Shown here: in pieces, positions 18,246 through 26,963 of the stretch
How positions within the stretch are numbered: position 1 is the stretch's first letter
Layout of the letters: the number at the start of each line of letters is the position of its first letter
Assembly: GCA_903862425.1 (NCBI GenBank)
Contig: CAIOYC010000037.1
Span: 62,001 to 126,000, forward strand
Length of the DNA: 64,000 nucleotides
Source: an uncultured Caulobacterales bacterium
Lineage (GTDB): Bacteria > Pseudomonadota > Alphaproteobacteria > Caulobacterales > Caulobacteraceae
Reading direction: 5' to 3'
Program-made: the position numbers and the translations under genes
The notes under the pieces: generated by a model
Seen by the model: only the letters and a program-made list of their open reading frames with translations
Told to the model about the DNA's origin: nothing
Database searches by the model: none

Positions 18246-19295
18246 TTGGTCATATTGCCGGTGATCATGTCGGGCGGGTCGGGGACCCGACTGTGGCCGG
18301 CCTCCACCGATGCGAGGCCCAAGCAGTTCCATGCCCTGGGCTCCACCGGCACCATGATGCAGGATACTGCCGAGCGCGTGGTCGCCGAAGGTTTCCTGGC
18401 CCCCCTGATAATCGGCAATGAGCAGCATGGCGCGGAGGTGAGGGCGCAACTCGCGGTCATCGGCGTCACGCCTGCCGAGGTGATCCTTGAGCCGTTTGGC
18501 CGTAACACCGCGTCGGTCGGCGTGATCGCCGCCGCCTGGGCCCAGCGCCACGCGCCGGAGGCCCTGGTCCTGCTCATGCCGGCAGACCACGTGATCGCCG
18601 ATGCGAGTGGCTTCCGCGAGGCGGTCGCCCATGCCGCCAAAGCGGCGGAGACGCAAATCGTCACCTTCGGCATTGAACCGCAGGGTCCCGAGACCGGCTA
18701 CGGCTATATCCAGAGCGGCGCGGCCCTCTATGACGGAGTCTTCCTGGTTCGCCGTTTCGTTGAGAAACCGCACAGGGCGGTAGCCGAGGCCTATCTGGTG
18801 GAGGGTGGATACTCCTGGAACGCTGGCATCTTCCTCTATGACCCGGCCGTGTTCATGATCGAGGCGGAGCGGCTGTGCCCGGCGGTAGTGGCCGCCGCCA
18901 TGGGCGCTCTGAGCGCCGCCAAGCCGACCACGTCGGGCGTCCTGCTCGATGCAGAGGTGTTCGCCACCTGCCCCTCCGAACCCATCGACATCGCGGTGAT
19001 GGAAAAGACCCACAAGGCGGCGGTCATGCCGGTTTCGGTGGGCTGGGCCGACATCGGCTCGTGGAGCGAGCTGTGGCGCCACGGGGCGGAGCACGGCGAG
19101 GCCAATCACAGCCGGGGCGATACGGCCACCATCGAGACCTCCGGCTCGCTCTTGTGGTCGGACGGCCCGACCATCTCGGTGATCGGCATGAGCGACATCA
19201 TCGTCGTCGCCACCGCCGACCATGTGCTGGTCCTGCCCAAGGACCGGGCACAGGATGTGAAGAAGATCGTTGAACACTGGAAGTCCAAGTCGTGA
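18246..19295 (+). CDS. manC: Mannose-1-phosphate guanylyltransferase
   Basis: The enzyme makes GDP-mannose from mannose-1-phosphate and GTP, feeding Gmd and mannosyl transfer. I start at TTG 18246 because GAGGAG stands six bases upstream, giving 349 residues; an ATG at 18213 would add 11 residues before the conserved part. Landmarks are LPVIMSGGSGTRLWPAS, RPKQFHAL, ILEPFGRNTA, LMPADHVI, FVEKPHRAVAEAYL, YSWNAGIFLYD and WADIGSWSELW. It is the short, monofunctional type without the C-terminal phosphomannose-isomerase cupin of the long type; the isomerase role is probably supplied by the AGE-fold protein encoded next, with a four-base GTGA overlap. Confidence 0.93.
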   Translation: MVILPVIMSGGSGTRLWPASTDARPKQFHALGSTGTMMQDTAERVVAEGFLAPLIIGNEQHGAEVRAQLAVIGVTPAEVILEPFGRNTASVGVIAAAWAQRHAPEALVLLMPADHVIADASGFREAVAHAAKAAETQIVTFGIEPQGPETGYGYIQSGAALYDGVFLVRRFVEKPHRAVAEAYLVEGGYSWNAGIFLYDPAVFMIEAERLCPAVVAAAMGALSAAKPTTSGVLLDAEVFATCPSEPIDIAVMEKTHKAAVMPVSVGWADIGSWSELWRHGAEHGEANHSRGDTATIETSGSLLWSDGPTISVIGMSDIIVVATADHVLVLPKDRAQDVKKIVEHWKSKS

Positions 19296-20401
19296 GCGAC
19301 CTGCCGGACCTCTCGTCGGATCTGATGCACTGGCTGAACGACGCCGCCCTGCCGCTGTGGTGGCGCAAGGGTGCCGATCACCAGCGCGGCGGCTTCCACG
19401 AAGCCTTGGATATGCAAGGCGAACCGGTCGCCGCAAACCGGCGGGCGCGGGTGCAGGCGCGGCAGGTCTATGTCTACGCCACCGCCGGGCGGCTCGGCTG
19501 GAACGGTCCGTGGCGAGCGGCGGTGAACCATGGGCTGGACTTCTTCTTGGCCCGCTACCGGCGTCCGGACGGCCTGTACCGCACTGTGGTGGCGCCGGAC
19601 GGATCGCCCGTGGATGAGGCCGCCTGGCTGTATGATCAGGCCTTCGCCCTGTTCGCCATGGCCCAGGCCTCCAGCGCCATCTCCGAGCGGCGAGACGAAC
19701 TGCTCGGCGCGGCGAACGCCCTGCGCCGGGCCCTGGACGGCTGGCGCTGGCCCGACGGCGGCTTCAAGGAGCCGGAGGCGAAATACATCCGCCAGTCCAA
19801 CCCGCACATGCACCTGTTCGAAGCCTGTCTGGCCTGGGCCGAGGTGGACCAGGACCCGGCCTGGAATACCCTGGCCGACGAGATCGCCGAGCTGGCCCTG
19901 ACCCACTTAATCGACGCCAACGGCGCCCTGCATGAGTTCTTCGCCGAGGGCTGGGCCCTGGCGGACGGGGTAGACGGCCGCATCGTCGAGCCGGGCCACC
20001 AGCTCGAATGGGCCTGGCTGCTGGAGCGCTGGGCGCGGCTGCGGGGCCGCGACGATGCGCACCGGGCGGCGGAGCGCCTGTTCCACATTGGCGTGGAATG
20101 GGGCGTGCGCGACAGTCGCGGCGTCGCCACCCAGCAACTGCTCGACGACCGTTCGATCCATGACGACGTGGCGCGCCTGTGGCCGCAGACCGAGCGGATC
20201 AAGGCGGCCCTGATCCTGAGCGATCCCGCCGAGGCCGCGCGAGGCATCTCAGGGTTGAAGCTCTATTTCGATACCCCGGTCCCGGGCCTGTGGCGCGACA
20301 AGCTGCACCCCGATGGGACCTTTACCGATGAGCCGGCCCCGGCCTCCTCCTTCTACCACATCGTCTGCGCCATCGCGGAGCTGCGAGCCGCCGACGGCTG
20401 A
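19292..20401 (+). CDS. AGE family epimerase/isomerase, probable mannose-6-phosphate isomerase
   Basis: This 369-residue protein has the N-acylglucosamine 2-epimerase (alpha/alpha barrel) fold: LPLWWRKGADHQRGGFHEAL at the start, RVQARQVYVYATAGRLG, a DQAFALFAMAQ segment, PHMHLFEACLAWAE with a conserved His, EPGHQLEWAWLLERWA with another catalytic His, and FYHIVCAIAEL at the end. Members isomerise mannose or mannose-6-phosphate, or epimerise N-acyl sugars. Position directly after manC, with GTG start overlapping its stop, favours mannose-6-phosphate isomerase for GDP-mannose supply. It also shares the TGATG junction with the glycosyltransferase that follows. Confidence 0.85.
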   Translation: MSDLPDLSSDLMHWLNDAALPLWWRKGADHQRGGFHEALDMQGEPVAANRRARVQARQVYVYATAGRLGWNGPWRAAVNHGLDFFLARYRRPDGLYRTVVAPDGSPVDEAAWLYDQAFALFAMAQASSAISERRDELLGAANALRRALDGWRWPDGGFKEPEAKYIRQSNPHMHLFEACLAWAEVDQDPAWNTLADEIAELALTHLIDANGALHEFFAEGWALADGVDGRIVEPGHQLEWAWLLERWARLRGRDDAHRAAERLFHIGVEWGVRDSRGVATQQLLDDRSIHDDVARLWPQTERIKAALILSDPAEAARGISGLKLYFDTPVPGLWRDKLHPDGTFTDEPAPASSFYHIVCAIAELRAADG

Positions 20402-21624
20402 TGTCCATGGGGGGGGTCGAGACGCTGCGCGCCTTTTGGCGAAAGACAGTTCCGCTGGAGGCGCGGCAGCGGGCGGGCGTCCTGCTGCAACCGGTGGCCA
20501 TCGCCCGAACCCTGGCACGGGCCAAGCGTAGCTTCGGCTCAGCCGGCGAGGGCCTGCCCGCCCTGGTGGGCTTTTTCAAAGGCGCGAGCGGCATCGCCCT
20601 GTCGGCCCAGCTCGCCGGCCGCGCCCTGGATCATCTCGGCATTCCGCACCGCCGGGTGGATGTGGGCGATCTCAGCGCGCCCAATTCCCCGGACAGCCTG
20701 TCGGCTTCAGCCTGGATGTTCCACCTTAACGCGCCCGAGCTCCTGACCCTGTTGCCTTTCTGGGGCACCGATCGGCTGGCTGGACCCCGGTTCAGCTACT
20801 GGGCCTGGGAGCTGCCCAAGGCTCCGCCGCTGTGGCTGCGCACCGCCGCCGTGATGGACGGCGTAATGAGTCCCAGCCCCTATACGGCCGAGGCCTTTGC
20901 CGGCGCCCGGACCACGCTCACCGCCGCGCCCCATCCGCTGATCGCTTCGGAGTTCGCCGGCGTTTCCAACCAGTCGGCCCGCCAGGCCGGCGAGGCGTTC
21001 CGGGTGGTGGGCATGTTCGATTTCAAGTCCTCCGCCGCACGCAAGAACCCCGAGGGCGCCATGGCGGCCTTCGCGGCGGCGTTCGGCGACGACCCCGCCG
21101 CACGCCTGGTGATCAAGACCCATAACGCCGACTTCGCTCCCGAGGCGGCGCGGCGGCTGCGCGAGCGGGGCGGGGCTAATGTGGAGTTCGTCGATGCGGT
21201 GTGGGACCGCGCCGAGGTGCTCCGCTTCATCGCGTCGGCCGACGCCTTCCTCTCCCTGCACCGGGCCGAGGGGTTCGGCCTGACCCTGGCCGAGGCCATG
21301 GTGCTGGGCACGCCGGTGGTGGCCACCGGCTGGTCGGGTAATCTGGCCTTCATGGATGCCGACACGGCCTGCCTGGTCCCTTCACGCCTCACGGCCGTCG
21401 AGGATCCGCAAGGCATCTATAGCGGCCAGATGTGGGCCGAGCCGGACATCGCCGCCGCAGCCGCCCAGCTTCGCCGGTTGCGCGACGACCGCGCCTTCAC
21501 CGAGGCCCTCACTATCCGCGCCAAGGCCCATGTGATCGATCGGCTCAGCCCCAAACGCTGGTTCGAAGCCCTGCCTGCCCCGCTCAGGGCCGCATTCGAC
21601 GGGTCACGGCGCTCCGTCGGCTGA
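20401..21624 (+). CDS. Glycosyltransferase family 4 protein
   Basis: This 407-residue GT-B type transferase is the third gene of the manC operon, with its ATG overlapping the previous stop. The N-terminal half contains GFFKGASGIALSAQLAGRAL and FSYWAWELPKAPPLWL. The C-terminal half has RVVGMFDFKSSAARKNPEGA, VIKTHN, and the donor-site block FLSLHRAEGFGLTLAEAMVLGTPVVAT, where the E-x7-E pattern binds the nucleotide sugar. GDP-mannose is a reasonable guess for the donor because of the operon, but it is not shown by sequence. The last 41 bases overlap the convergent GT2 gene. Confidence 0.88.
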   Translation: MSMGGVETLRAFWRKTVPLEARQRAGVLLQPVAIARTLARAKRSFGSAGEGLPALVGFFKGASGIALSAQLAGRALDHLGIPHRRVDVGDLSAPNSPDSLSASAWMFHLNAPELLTLLPFWGTDRLAGPRFSYWAWELPKAPPLWLRTAAVMDGVMSPSPYTAEAFAGARTTLTAAPHPLIASEFAGVSNQSARQAGEAFRVVGMFDFKSSAARKNPEGAMAAFAAAFGDDPAARLVIKTHNADFAPEAARRLRERGGANVEFVDAVWDRAEVLRFIASADAFLSLHRAEGFGLTLAEAMVLGTPVVATGWSGNLAFMDADTACLVPSRLTAVEDPQGIYSGQMWAEPDIAAAAAQLRRLRDDRAFTEALTIRAKAHVIDRLSPKRWFEALPAPLRAAFDGSRRSVG

Positions 21625-22564
21625 GCGCCAGCGGCGACCAGCTCAGGCTGTGGGCTATTGTAAGAGCCGATCCGCGACGGGTCGGCGGCGTCCGCCAGGG
21701 CGCCTCGGGGCTGAAGGCGGCGCGCAACCCTTTCAGCCGGACCGGCAGGAGAGCTGGGCTCCGCGCCAGCACATAGACGATGAGCAGGAAGTGCGCGGGC
21801 AAGGCGATGGGCATGAGCCACAGCGGCATATTCCGTGCGAAGGTCCATAGCCGGTTGCGGGTCCCGTGATACTCGGCGAAGGCCGAGCCCTTGCCGCCGC
21901 TGGAGGCGCCGCCCAGGTGGCGCACCACCGCGGCAGGCTCCAGCACACAGCGCCCACCCATGAGGCGCAGCCGGAACCCCAGGTCCACATCCTCGCAATA
22001 GCAGAAGAACCGTTCCTCGAACCCGCCTAGCGCCTCGAAGGCGTCGCGGCGATAGAGCGCCGCCGCGCCACAGGCGGAAAAGACTTGGCACGGTTCGGTC
22101 GGGGCGCTGGAGCGCGGATGGCCATAACCACCGCGCCACGGGATGCCCGCAATGGACATGCAGTCGCCGGCGCCATCGAGGATATCCGGGTCGGCGTCAT
22201 CCAACTGAAGGGAGGCGATCGCCTCCGCCCCGTAGGTATCGGCCGCTGCCACCAGCCGCGCCAGCCAGTCCGGCTCGGCGAAGGCGTCGGGATTGAGGAA
22301 GGCGATCAACGCGCTGCGCGATAGTTCGGCCGCGCGGTTGTTGCCCGCGGCGAAGCCAAGGTTCTCGTCATGGCGCACGACCCGTATCTGACCCCCGACG
22401 CGAAGCCGCGCGATGGCGTCGTCGACCGAGGCATTGTCCCACACCACGGCCTCCCAGTCGGTGAAGCTTTGCGCTTCCAGGGCGTCGATACAGCGCTGCA
22501 GGGTGGCGGCGGAGTTGTAGGCCACCACGATCACCTGCACCCGAGGCGAGGCGGCCTCGGTCAC
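21584..22564 (-). CDS. Glycosyltransferase family 2 protein (rhamnosyltransferase-like)
   Basis: This 326-residue GT-A enzyme has VQVIVVAYNSAATLQRCIDAL at the start, WEAVVWDNASVD, ENLGFAAGNNRAAELSRSALIAFLNPDAF (the nucleotide/metal motif region), and GFEERFFCYCEDVDLGFRLRLMGGRCVLEPAAVVRHLGGASS, a block typical of rhamnosyltransferases and other O-antigen GT2 enzymes. A C-terminal hydrophobic stretch (PLWLMPIALPAHFLLIVYVLA) may attach it to the membrane. Its GTG start overlaps the rmlD stop as GTGA, which supports use of dTDP-rhamnose, though this is inference. Confidence 0.9.
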   Translation of the reverse strand: MTEAASPRVQVIVVAYNSAATLQRCIDALEAQSFTDWEAVVWDNASVDDAIARLRVGGQIRVVRHDENLGFAAGNNRAAELSRSALIAFLNPDAFAEPDWLARLVAAADTYGAEAIASLQLDDADPDILDGAGDCMSIAGIPWRGGYGHPRSSAPTEPCQVFSACGAAALYRRDAFEALGGFEERFFCYCEDVDLGFRLRLMGGRCVLEPAAVVRHLGGASSGGKGSAFAEYHGTRNRLWTFARNMPLWLMPIALPAHFLLIVYVLARSPALLPVRLKGLRAAFSPEAPWRTPPTRRGSALTIAHSLSWSPLALSRRSAVTRRMRP

Positions 22565-23433
22565 GCCTCAGCCAGGCAGATGTCCACCGTCTCGCGCCAG
22601 GGACGGGGCGACCAGCCCGCCGCCGCCTGCAGCTTGCCGGTGTCGAGGCGCGAATTGGCCGGGCGCCGCGCCGGGGTGGGATAGTCGGCGGTGGTGATCC
22701 GCTCCAGCATCGGGCGGCGGCCGGTGCGCCGCTCGGTGTCGGCGAACACCCGCTCGGCCAGATCGGCCCACACCGCGTCATCGGCCCCGGCCAGGTGGAA
22801 CAGGCCCTGCAGCGAGGCGTCCCCCGCCATGCCGCGCCGCGCCGCCTCCAGACACAGGGCGGCGATGTCGGCGGCCAGAGTGGGGCGGCCGTGCTGATCG
22901 GCCACCACCCGCATCAGATCGCGCTCGGCGGCGAAACGGCGCATAGTGTTGATGAAGTTGGCGCCCTTGGGGCTCACCACCCAGGCGGTGCGGAAGATGG
23001 TCCAGGCCCCGCCCGCGGCCACGATCTCGGCCTCGCCTTGGGCCTTTGACCGCCCATAGACGCCGAGCGGCGCGATGGGGTCGCTCTCCACATAGGGGCC
23101 TGCTTTCGCGCCATCGAACACATAGTCGGTGGAGATGTGCACGAACGGAACGCCCAGACCGGCGCAGGCCCGCGCCATGGCGGCGGGCGCATCGCGGTTC
23201 AGTCGCAGGGCCGCCTCGGGCTCGATCTCCGCCTTGTCCACTGCGGTATGGGCGGCGGCGTTGATCACGGCGGCGGGGCGTGTGGCCTGGATCAGGGCGC
23301 CGGGATCGGCGGTGAGCAGGTCGCAGCGCTCCCGCCCGGCGAAGTCCAACGCCAGGCTGGCCGGCGCCGTCTCGGCCAGGGCCTGCGCCACCTGACCCGA
23401 GCGTCCGAACACCAGGACCATGGGCTCAGCCAT
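22561..23433 (-). CDS. rmlD: dTDP-4-dehydrorhamnose reductase
   Basis: This last step of dTDP-L-rhamnose synthesis is an NAD(P)H-dependent reduction of the 4-keto group. The 290-residue protein starts with VLVFGRSGQVAQAL, has INAAAHTAVDKAEIEPEAALRLN, FVHISTDYVFDGAKAGPYVE, YGRSKAQGEAEI with the catalytic Tyr and Lys, and FRTAWVVSPKGANFINTM. Length and motifs are normal. It overlaps gmhB upstream by 8 bases and the rhamnosyltransferase-like GT2 gene downstream by 4, so all three form one operon on the minus strand with corA. Confidence 0.94.
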   Translation of the reverse strand: MAEPMVLVFGRSGQVAQALAETAPASLALDFAGRERCDLLTADPGALIQATRPAAVINAAAHTAVDKAEIEPEAALRLNRDAPAAMARACAGLGVPFVHISTDYVFDGAKAGPYVESDPIAPLGVYGRSKAQGEAEIVAAGGAWTIFRTAWVVSPKGANFINTMRRFAAERDLMRVVADQHGRPTLAADIAALCLEAARRGMAGDASLQGLFHLAGADDAVWADLAERVFADTERRTGRRPMLERITTADYPTPARRPANSRLDTGKLQAAAGWSPRPWRETVDICLAEA

Positions 23434-23965
23434 GCACCGTCTCCAGCGTGGCCAGCAGACCGCCCACCAGGGCGTTCAGATCGCCCCCCTCGAACAGCAC
23501 GCCCTTCACCCCGGCCCGTTCGGCCGCCAGCATGTCGGAGGGCTTGTCGCCGATCATCACCGCCCGGGCCGGATCGACGCCGTGATCCTTCATGGCGCGC
23601 AGCAGCATGCCGGGATTGGGCTTGCGGTCGGGATGATCGGCCACGCGCAGGGCGGGGTCGGCGGCGTCCTCGTGGTAGGGGCAAAAGTAGAAGGCGTCGA
23701 TCCGCGCGCTGGCCTTGGCCAATCCCGCCGAGATGGCGGCGTGAAAATCGTGCATCTGCGCCTCGGTATAGTAGCCGCGCCCGATGCCGGACTGGTTGGT
23801 CACCACCAGAGCCAGCACCCCCGCGTCGTTGGCCGCCTTGACCGCCTCGCGTGCGCCCTCGACCCAGACCAGCCGGTCGGGGTCGTAGCTATAGCCCTCG
23901 TCGACGTTCAGCACGCCATCGCGGTCGAACAGAATAGCCGCCCCACCCCCGCCCGGTTTACCCAT
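23426..23965 (-). CDS. gmhB: D-glycero-beta-D-manno-heptose 1,7-bisphosphate 7-phosphatase
   Basis: This HAD-type phosphatase of heptose synthesis for LPS core has 179 residues from the ATG at 23965. Motifs in order: ILFDRDGVLN (nucleophile Asp and acid Asp), VVTNQSGIGRGYYTEAQM, FYFCPYHEDAADPAL (the Cys/His zinc loop of the GmhB/HisB-N subgroup, here with few Cys), KPNPGMLLRAM and MIGDKPSDMLAAERAG. The histidinol-phosphatase function is an alternative within the same family, but the LPS context favours heptose. It begins two bases after the corA stop; frames further upstream lie in corA and are not real. Confidence 0.85.
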   Translation of the reverse strand: MGKPGGGGAAILFDRDGVLNVDEGYSYDPDRLVWVEGAREAVKAANDAGVLALVVTNQSGIGRGYYTEAQMHDFHAAISAGLAKASARIDAFYFCPYHEDAADPALRVADHPDRKPNPGMLLRAMKDHGVDPARAVMIGDKPSDMLAAERAGVKGVLFEGGDLNALVGGLLATLETVHG

Positions 23966-23967
23966 GC

Positions 23968-25065
23968 TCACATCCAGCCCCGAATTTTGAACCAGACCAG
24001 CGGGATGATCGTCGTGAAGATCATCAGGCCGATCGACAGCGGATAGCCCCACGGCCAGCTTAGCTCCGGCATGGCGTGGAAGTTCATGCCGTAGATGCCG
24101 GCGATCAGCACCGGCGGCACCCCCGCGATGGAGGCGATGGTCAGCACCTTCACGATGTCGTTCTGCTCGATATTGATGAAGCCCAGGGTGGCGTCGAGCA
24201 GGAACTGCACCTTGTTGGCCAGGTGCGCCTCGTAGTCGTTGAGCGACAGGATATCGGCCTTCACCGCGCTCAGGCGCTGCTTCAGCTCCGGCTTCCAGTC
24301 GCCGCATGCGGTTTCGAGCAGGTAGCCGACGATGCGGCCGACGCCGAGCAGGCTGTCGCGGATCTGGGAGGTGCGGTCGCCCATCTGGCCTATGCGGCGG
24401 AGCGCATGGCGCAGCTTTTCGGTGGAGGCGGCGAGATTTTTGCGGGTGCGCCGGGATTGATCAACGTGAAAGGCGTCGTGGCTGACCTTGTCGAGCTCTT
24501 CGCCGATCCGCTCAAGAAGGTCCGCGCCCTTGTCGACGATGCTCTCCATCAGCCGAACCAGGACTTCGGAGGGAGTCAGGTCCGCCACGTTCGCTACCTG
24601 CTCGCCGACCAGCTTGAACGCCACGAACTCCGAATAGCGCACGGTGATCAGCACATCGTGGGTCAGCACGAACCCCGCCGGCGTCAGCGCGCCATCGGGC
24701 GAAAAGGCGCGGGCGATCAGGGGTGTGGAGAGATAGGTGGCCCCGCCGTCCTGATAGACCCGGCTGGAGCTTTCGATCTCGCGCAGCGCGTCGCGGGTGG
24801 GCACGCGCAGCCCGGTGGATTTCTGGACCTGCTCGATCTCCTCGTCCGTGGGATTGAGCAGATCGATCCAGGCGGGATGGGTGCCGACCTCGGTCTTGCC
24901 GGTCGCCCTGGCCCGGGTCGAGGGGCGCTTGGGCGCCGCTTCGCCGACCTCGCCCGACTTGTCGGGCAGAGACGTCGGCCCCTTGTCCGCCGCATCGTCG
25001 GCGGTCGACCTGCCCGCCCCTTTGGACACGGTTTCGCCAGCGGACTTGGGATAGGACTGGAGCAT
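23968..25065 (-). CDS. corA: CorA family magnesium/divalent-cation channel
   Basis: This 365-residue inner-membrane channel has a ~60-residue low-complexity N-terminus rich in Lys, Ala and Asp, then the cytoplasmic funnel domain from HPAWIDLLNPTDEEIEQVQ, long helices (SIVDKGADLLERIGEELDKVSHDAF), and two C-terminal membrane helices. The selectivity motif YGMNF follows the first helix near residue 327, and the protein ends in a basic tail (WFKIRGWM). It is the first gene of the minus-strand unit corA-gmhB-rmlD-GT2 and is divergent from the CPA2 antiporter, with a ~85-base region between them. Confidence 0.93.
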   Translation of the reverse strand: MLQSYPKSAGETVSKGAGRSTADDAADKGPTSLPDKSGEVGEAAPKRPSTRARATGKTEVGTHPAWIDLLNPTDEEIEQVQKSTGLRVPTRDALREIESSSRVYQDGGATYLSTPLIARAFSPDGALTPAGFVLTHDVLITVRYSEFVAFKLVGEQVANVADLTPSEVLVRLMESIVDKGADLLERIGEELDKVSHDAFHVDQSRRTRKNLAASTEKLRHALRRIGQMGDRTSQIRDSLLGVGRIVGYLLETACGDWKPELKQRLSAVKADILSLNDYEAHLANKVQFLLDATLGFINIEQNDIVKVLTIASIAGVPPVLIAGIYGMNFHAMPELSWPWGYPLSIGLMIFTTIIPLVWFKIRGWM

Positions 25066-25149
25066 GGCGTCCCTTAGCAGGCCTCAGGGCTCTACGCCTA
25101 TGGGCCATAACGGGTTGCCCTCGGCGCGCGGCTCTTGCACACCTTGGCC

Positions 25150-26958
25150 ATGGCTCCTGCCCATGTCGCCGCCGCAGATTATAAGGATCTGGTCCTGTTC
25201 CTGGCCACGGCCGGGATCGTCGTGCCCCTGTTCAAGCGGCTGAAGGTGAGCCCGATCCTCGGCTTCCTCGGCGCCGGGGTGGCGCTCGGCCCCTCCGGCC
25301 TCGGCGCGCTGGAAGGGACCGTGCCGTGGATCGGCGCGGTGACGGTGGGCAAGCCGGAGGAGGTGGCTCAGCTGGCTGAGTTCGGCGTGGTGTTCCTGCT
25401 CTTCACCATCGGGCTCGAACTGTCGTGGGAGCGCCTGCGCGCCATGCGCCGGATGGTGTTTGGTCTCGGCGTGCTGCAGGTGACGCTGGGCGCGGCCTGT
25501 ATCGCGGCGTTGGCCATCTTCGGCTTCCATACCCGAATCCTTGTGGGTCTGATCCTCGGCTTCGGCCTCGCCCTGTCGTCCACCGCCCTGGCCATTCCGG
25601 CTCTGGCGGAGCGCAAACGGCTCGCGGCGCCGGCGGGTCGGGCGGTGTTTTCGGTGCTGCTGCTGCAGGATCTGGCCGTCGCCCCGCTGCTGGTGGGCCT
25701 CAGCGTGATCGGCAGCGGAACCCAGGGAGTCTCCTCCGGCGTACTTCTCGCCCTCGCGCCACGTGTCATCGGCCTGATCGTCATCGCCGTGGCGGGCCGG
25801 CTCTTGCTGCGCCCCATGATGCGTTCGGTGGCCAAGGCCAGGAGCGAGGAGCTGTTCATGGCCGCCAGCCTGCTGGTGGTGATCGGCGCGGGCCTGATCG
25901 CGGCGGCCAGCGGTCTGTCCATGGCGCTGGGCGCCTTCGTCGCCGGCCTGCTACTGGCGGAGACCGAATACCGCCACGAGGTCGAGGTGGTGGTCGAGCC
26001 GTTCAAGGGCCTGCTGCTCGGTCTGTTCTTCGTCTCAGTGGGTATCGGCCTCGACGTATCGCTGGTGCTACGACGGCCCGCGCTGGTATTCGGCTTCCTG
26101 GCCGGGTTGCTGGCGCTGAAGGCCCTCGGCGTATTCGGCCTCGCCCGTCTGTTCGGCCTCAAGACCCGCAGCGCGATGGAAACGGCGCTAGCCTTGGCGG
26201 CGGGGGGCGAATTCGCCTTCGTCATGCTGAACCAGGCCATGGGCAGCCATCTCGTGCCCCATGGTGTCGGCAACGCTGCGCTGACGGCGGTGACGCTTTC
26301 CATGTTCGCCGTCCCGGCCCTGACGGCGCTGGGGGCCAAGCTGGGAATGGGCGGCGGCGGCTCCGCCTTGCCCCACGCTGTTCCCCCCGCGGTCACCGAC
26401 GGCGAGGCGCGCGTCCTAGTGGTGGGCTATGGCCGGGTCGGGCGGCTGGTGGCCGATATGCTGTCGCGCCACGACAAGCCCTGGATCGCCATCGAGCGCG
26501 ACGCCCGCGGCGTCGAGTCCGAACGTCGCAAACTCGTAGGCCGGCCTGGCGCGGCCCTCTATTTCGGCGACGCCTCCCGCCCCGAATTGCTCAAGCGTTG
26601 CGGCCTGGAGACCGCCACCGCCCTGGTCATCACCATGGACAATCCGGACGCCGCTGAAGCCGTGGTGCGCGCCGCCCACGAGCTCAGACCCGACCTCACC
26701 ATCGTCGCCCGCGCCCGCGACGCCCGTCATGCCGCGCGCCTGTACGAACTCGGCGTCACCGATGCGGTGCCGGAGACGGTCGAAGCCTCGCTGCAGCTCT
26801 CGGAATCGGTGCTGGTGGACATCGGCGTGCCCATGGGCCTGGTCATCGCCTCGATCCACGAGAAGCGCGACGAATACCGCAAGGCCCTGAACCGGCCCCA
26901 GGCCCTGGGCGCCCGTGTGCGCCGCGCCCGCGACGCCGCCGCGCGCAAAGGCGGCTAG
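25150..26958 (+). CDS. CPA2-type cation:proton antiporter with TrkA-N domain (KefB/KefC-like)
   Basis: This is a 602-residue membrane protein. The first ~400 residues carry about 12 hydrophobic segments typical of the Na+/H+ exchanger fold, including LGFLGAGVALGPSGLG, FTIGLELSWERLRAM, FGFGLALSSTALAIPAL and LLLQDLAVAPLL. From ~420 a Rossmann-type RCK/TrkA-N domain follows: VLVVGYGRVGRLVADML, YFGDASRPELLKRCGL and VITMDNPDAAEAVVRAA. Kef proteins release potassium under electrophile stress when glutathione adducts bind the RCK domain; the exact ion here is not shown. The ATG at 25150 is preferred over a TTG at 25135. Confidence 0.9.
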   Translation: MAPAHVAAADYKDLVLFLATAGIVVPLFKRLKVSPILGFLGAGVALGPSGLGALEGTVPWIGAVTVGKPEEVAQLAEFGVVFLLFTIGLELSWERLRAMRRMVFGLGVLQVTLGAACIAALAIFGFHTRILVGLILGFGLALSSTALAIPALAERKRLAAPAGRAVFSVLLLQDLAVAPLLVGLSVIGSGTQGVSSGVLLALAPRVIGLIVIAVAGRLLLRPMMRSVAKARSEELFMAASLLVVIGAGLIAAASGLSMALGAFVAGLLLAETEYRHEVEVVVEPFKGLLLGLFFVSVGIGLDVSLVLRRPALVFGFLAGLLALKALGVFGLARLFGLKTRSAMETALALAAGGEFAFVMLNQAMGSHLVPHGVGNAALTAVTLSMFAVPALTALGAKLGMGGGGSALPHAVPPAVTDGEARVLVVGYGRVGRLVADMLSRHDKPWIAIERDARGVESERRKLVGRPGAALYFGDASRPELLKRCGLETATALVITMDNPDAAEAVVRAAHELRPDLTIVARARDARHAARLYELGVTDAVPETVEASLQLSESVLVDIGVPMGLVIASIHEKRDEYRKALNRPQALGARVRRARDAAARKGG

Positions 26959-26963
26959 CGCGG

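Noticed and set aside
17988-19436. Minus-strand open frame of 482 codons antisense to manC
   Set aside because: Composition and lack of motifs mark it as a shadow of manC and the 5' part of the aminotransferase.
24076-25077. Plus-strand 333-codon frame antisense to corA
   Set aside because: corA on the minus strand has the YGMNF motif and membrane helices; the antisense product resembles no protein.
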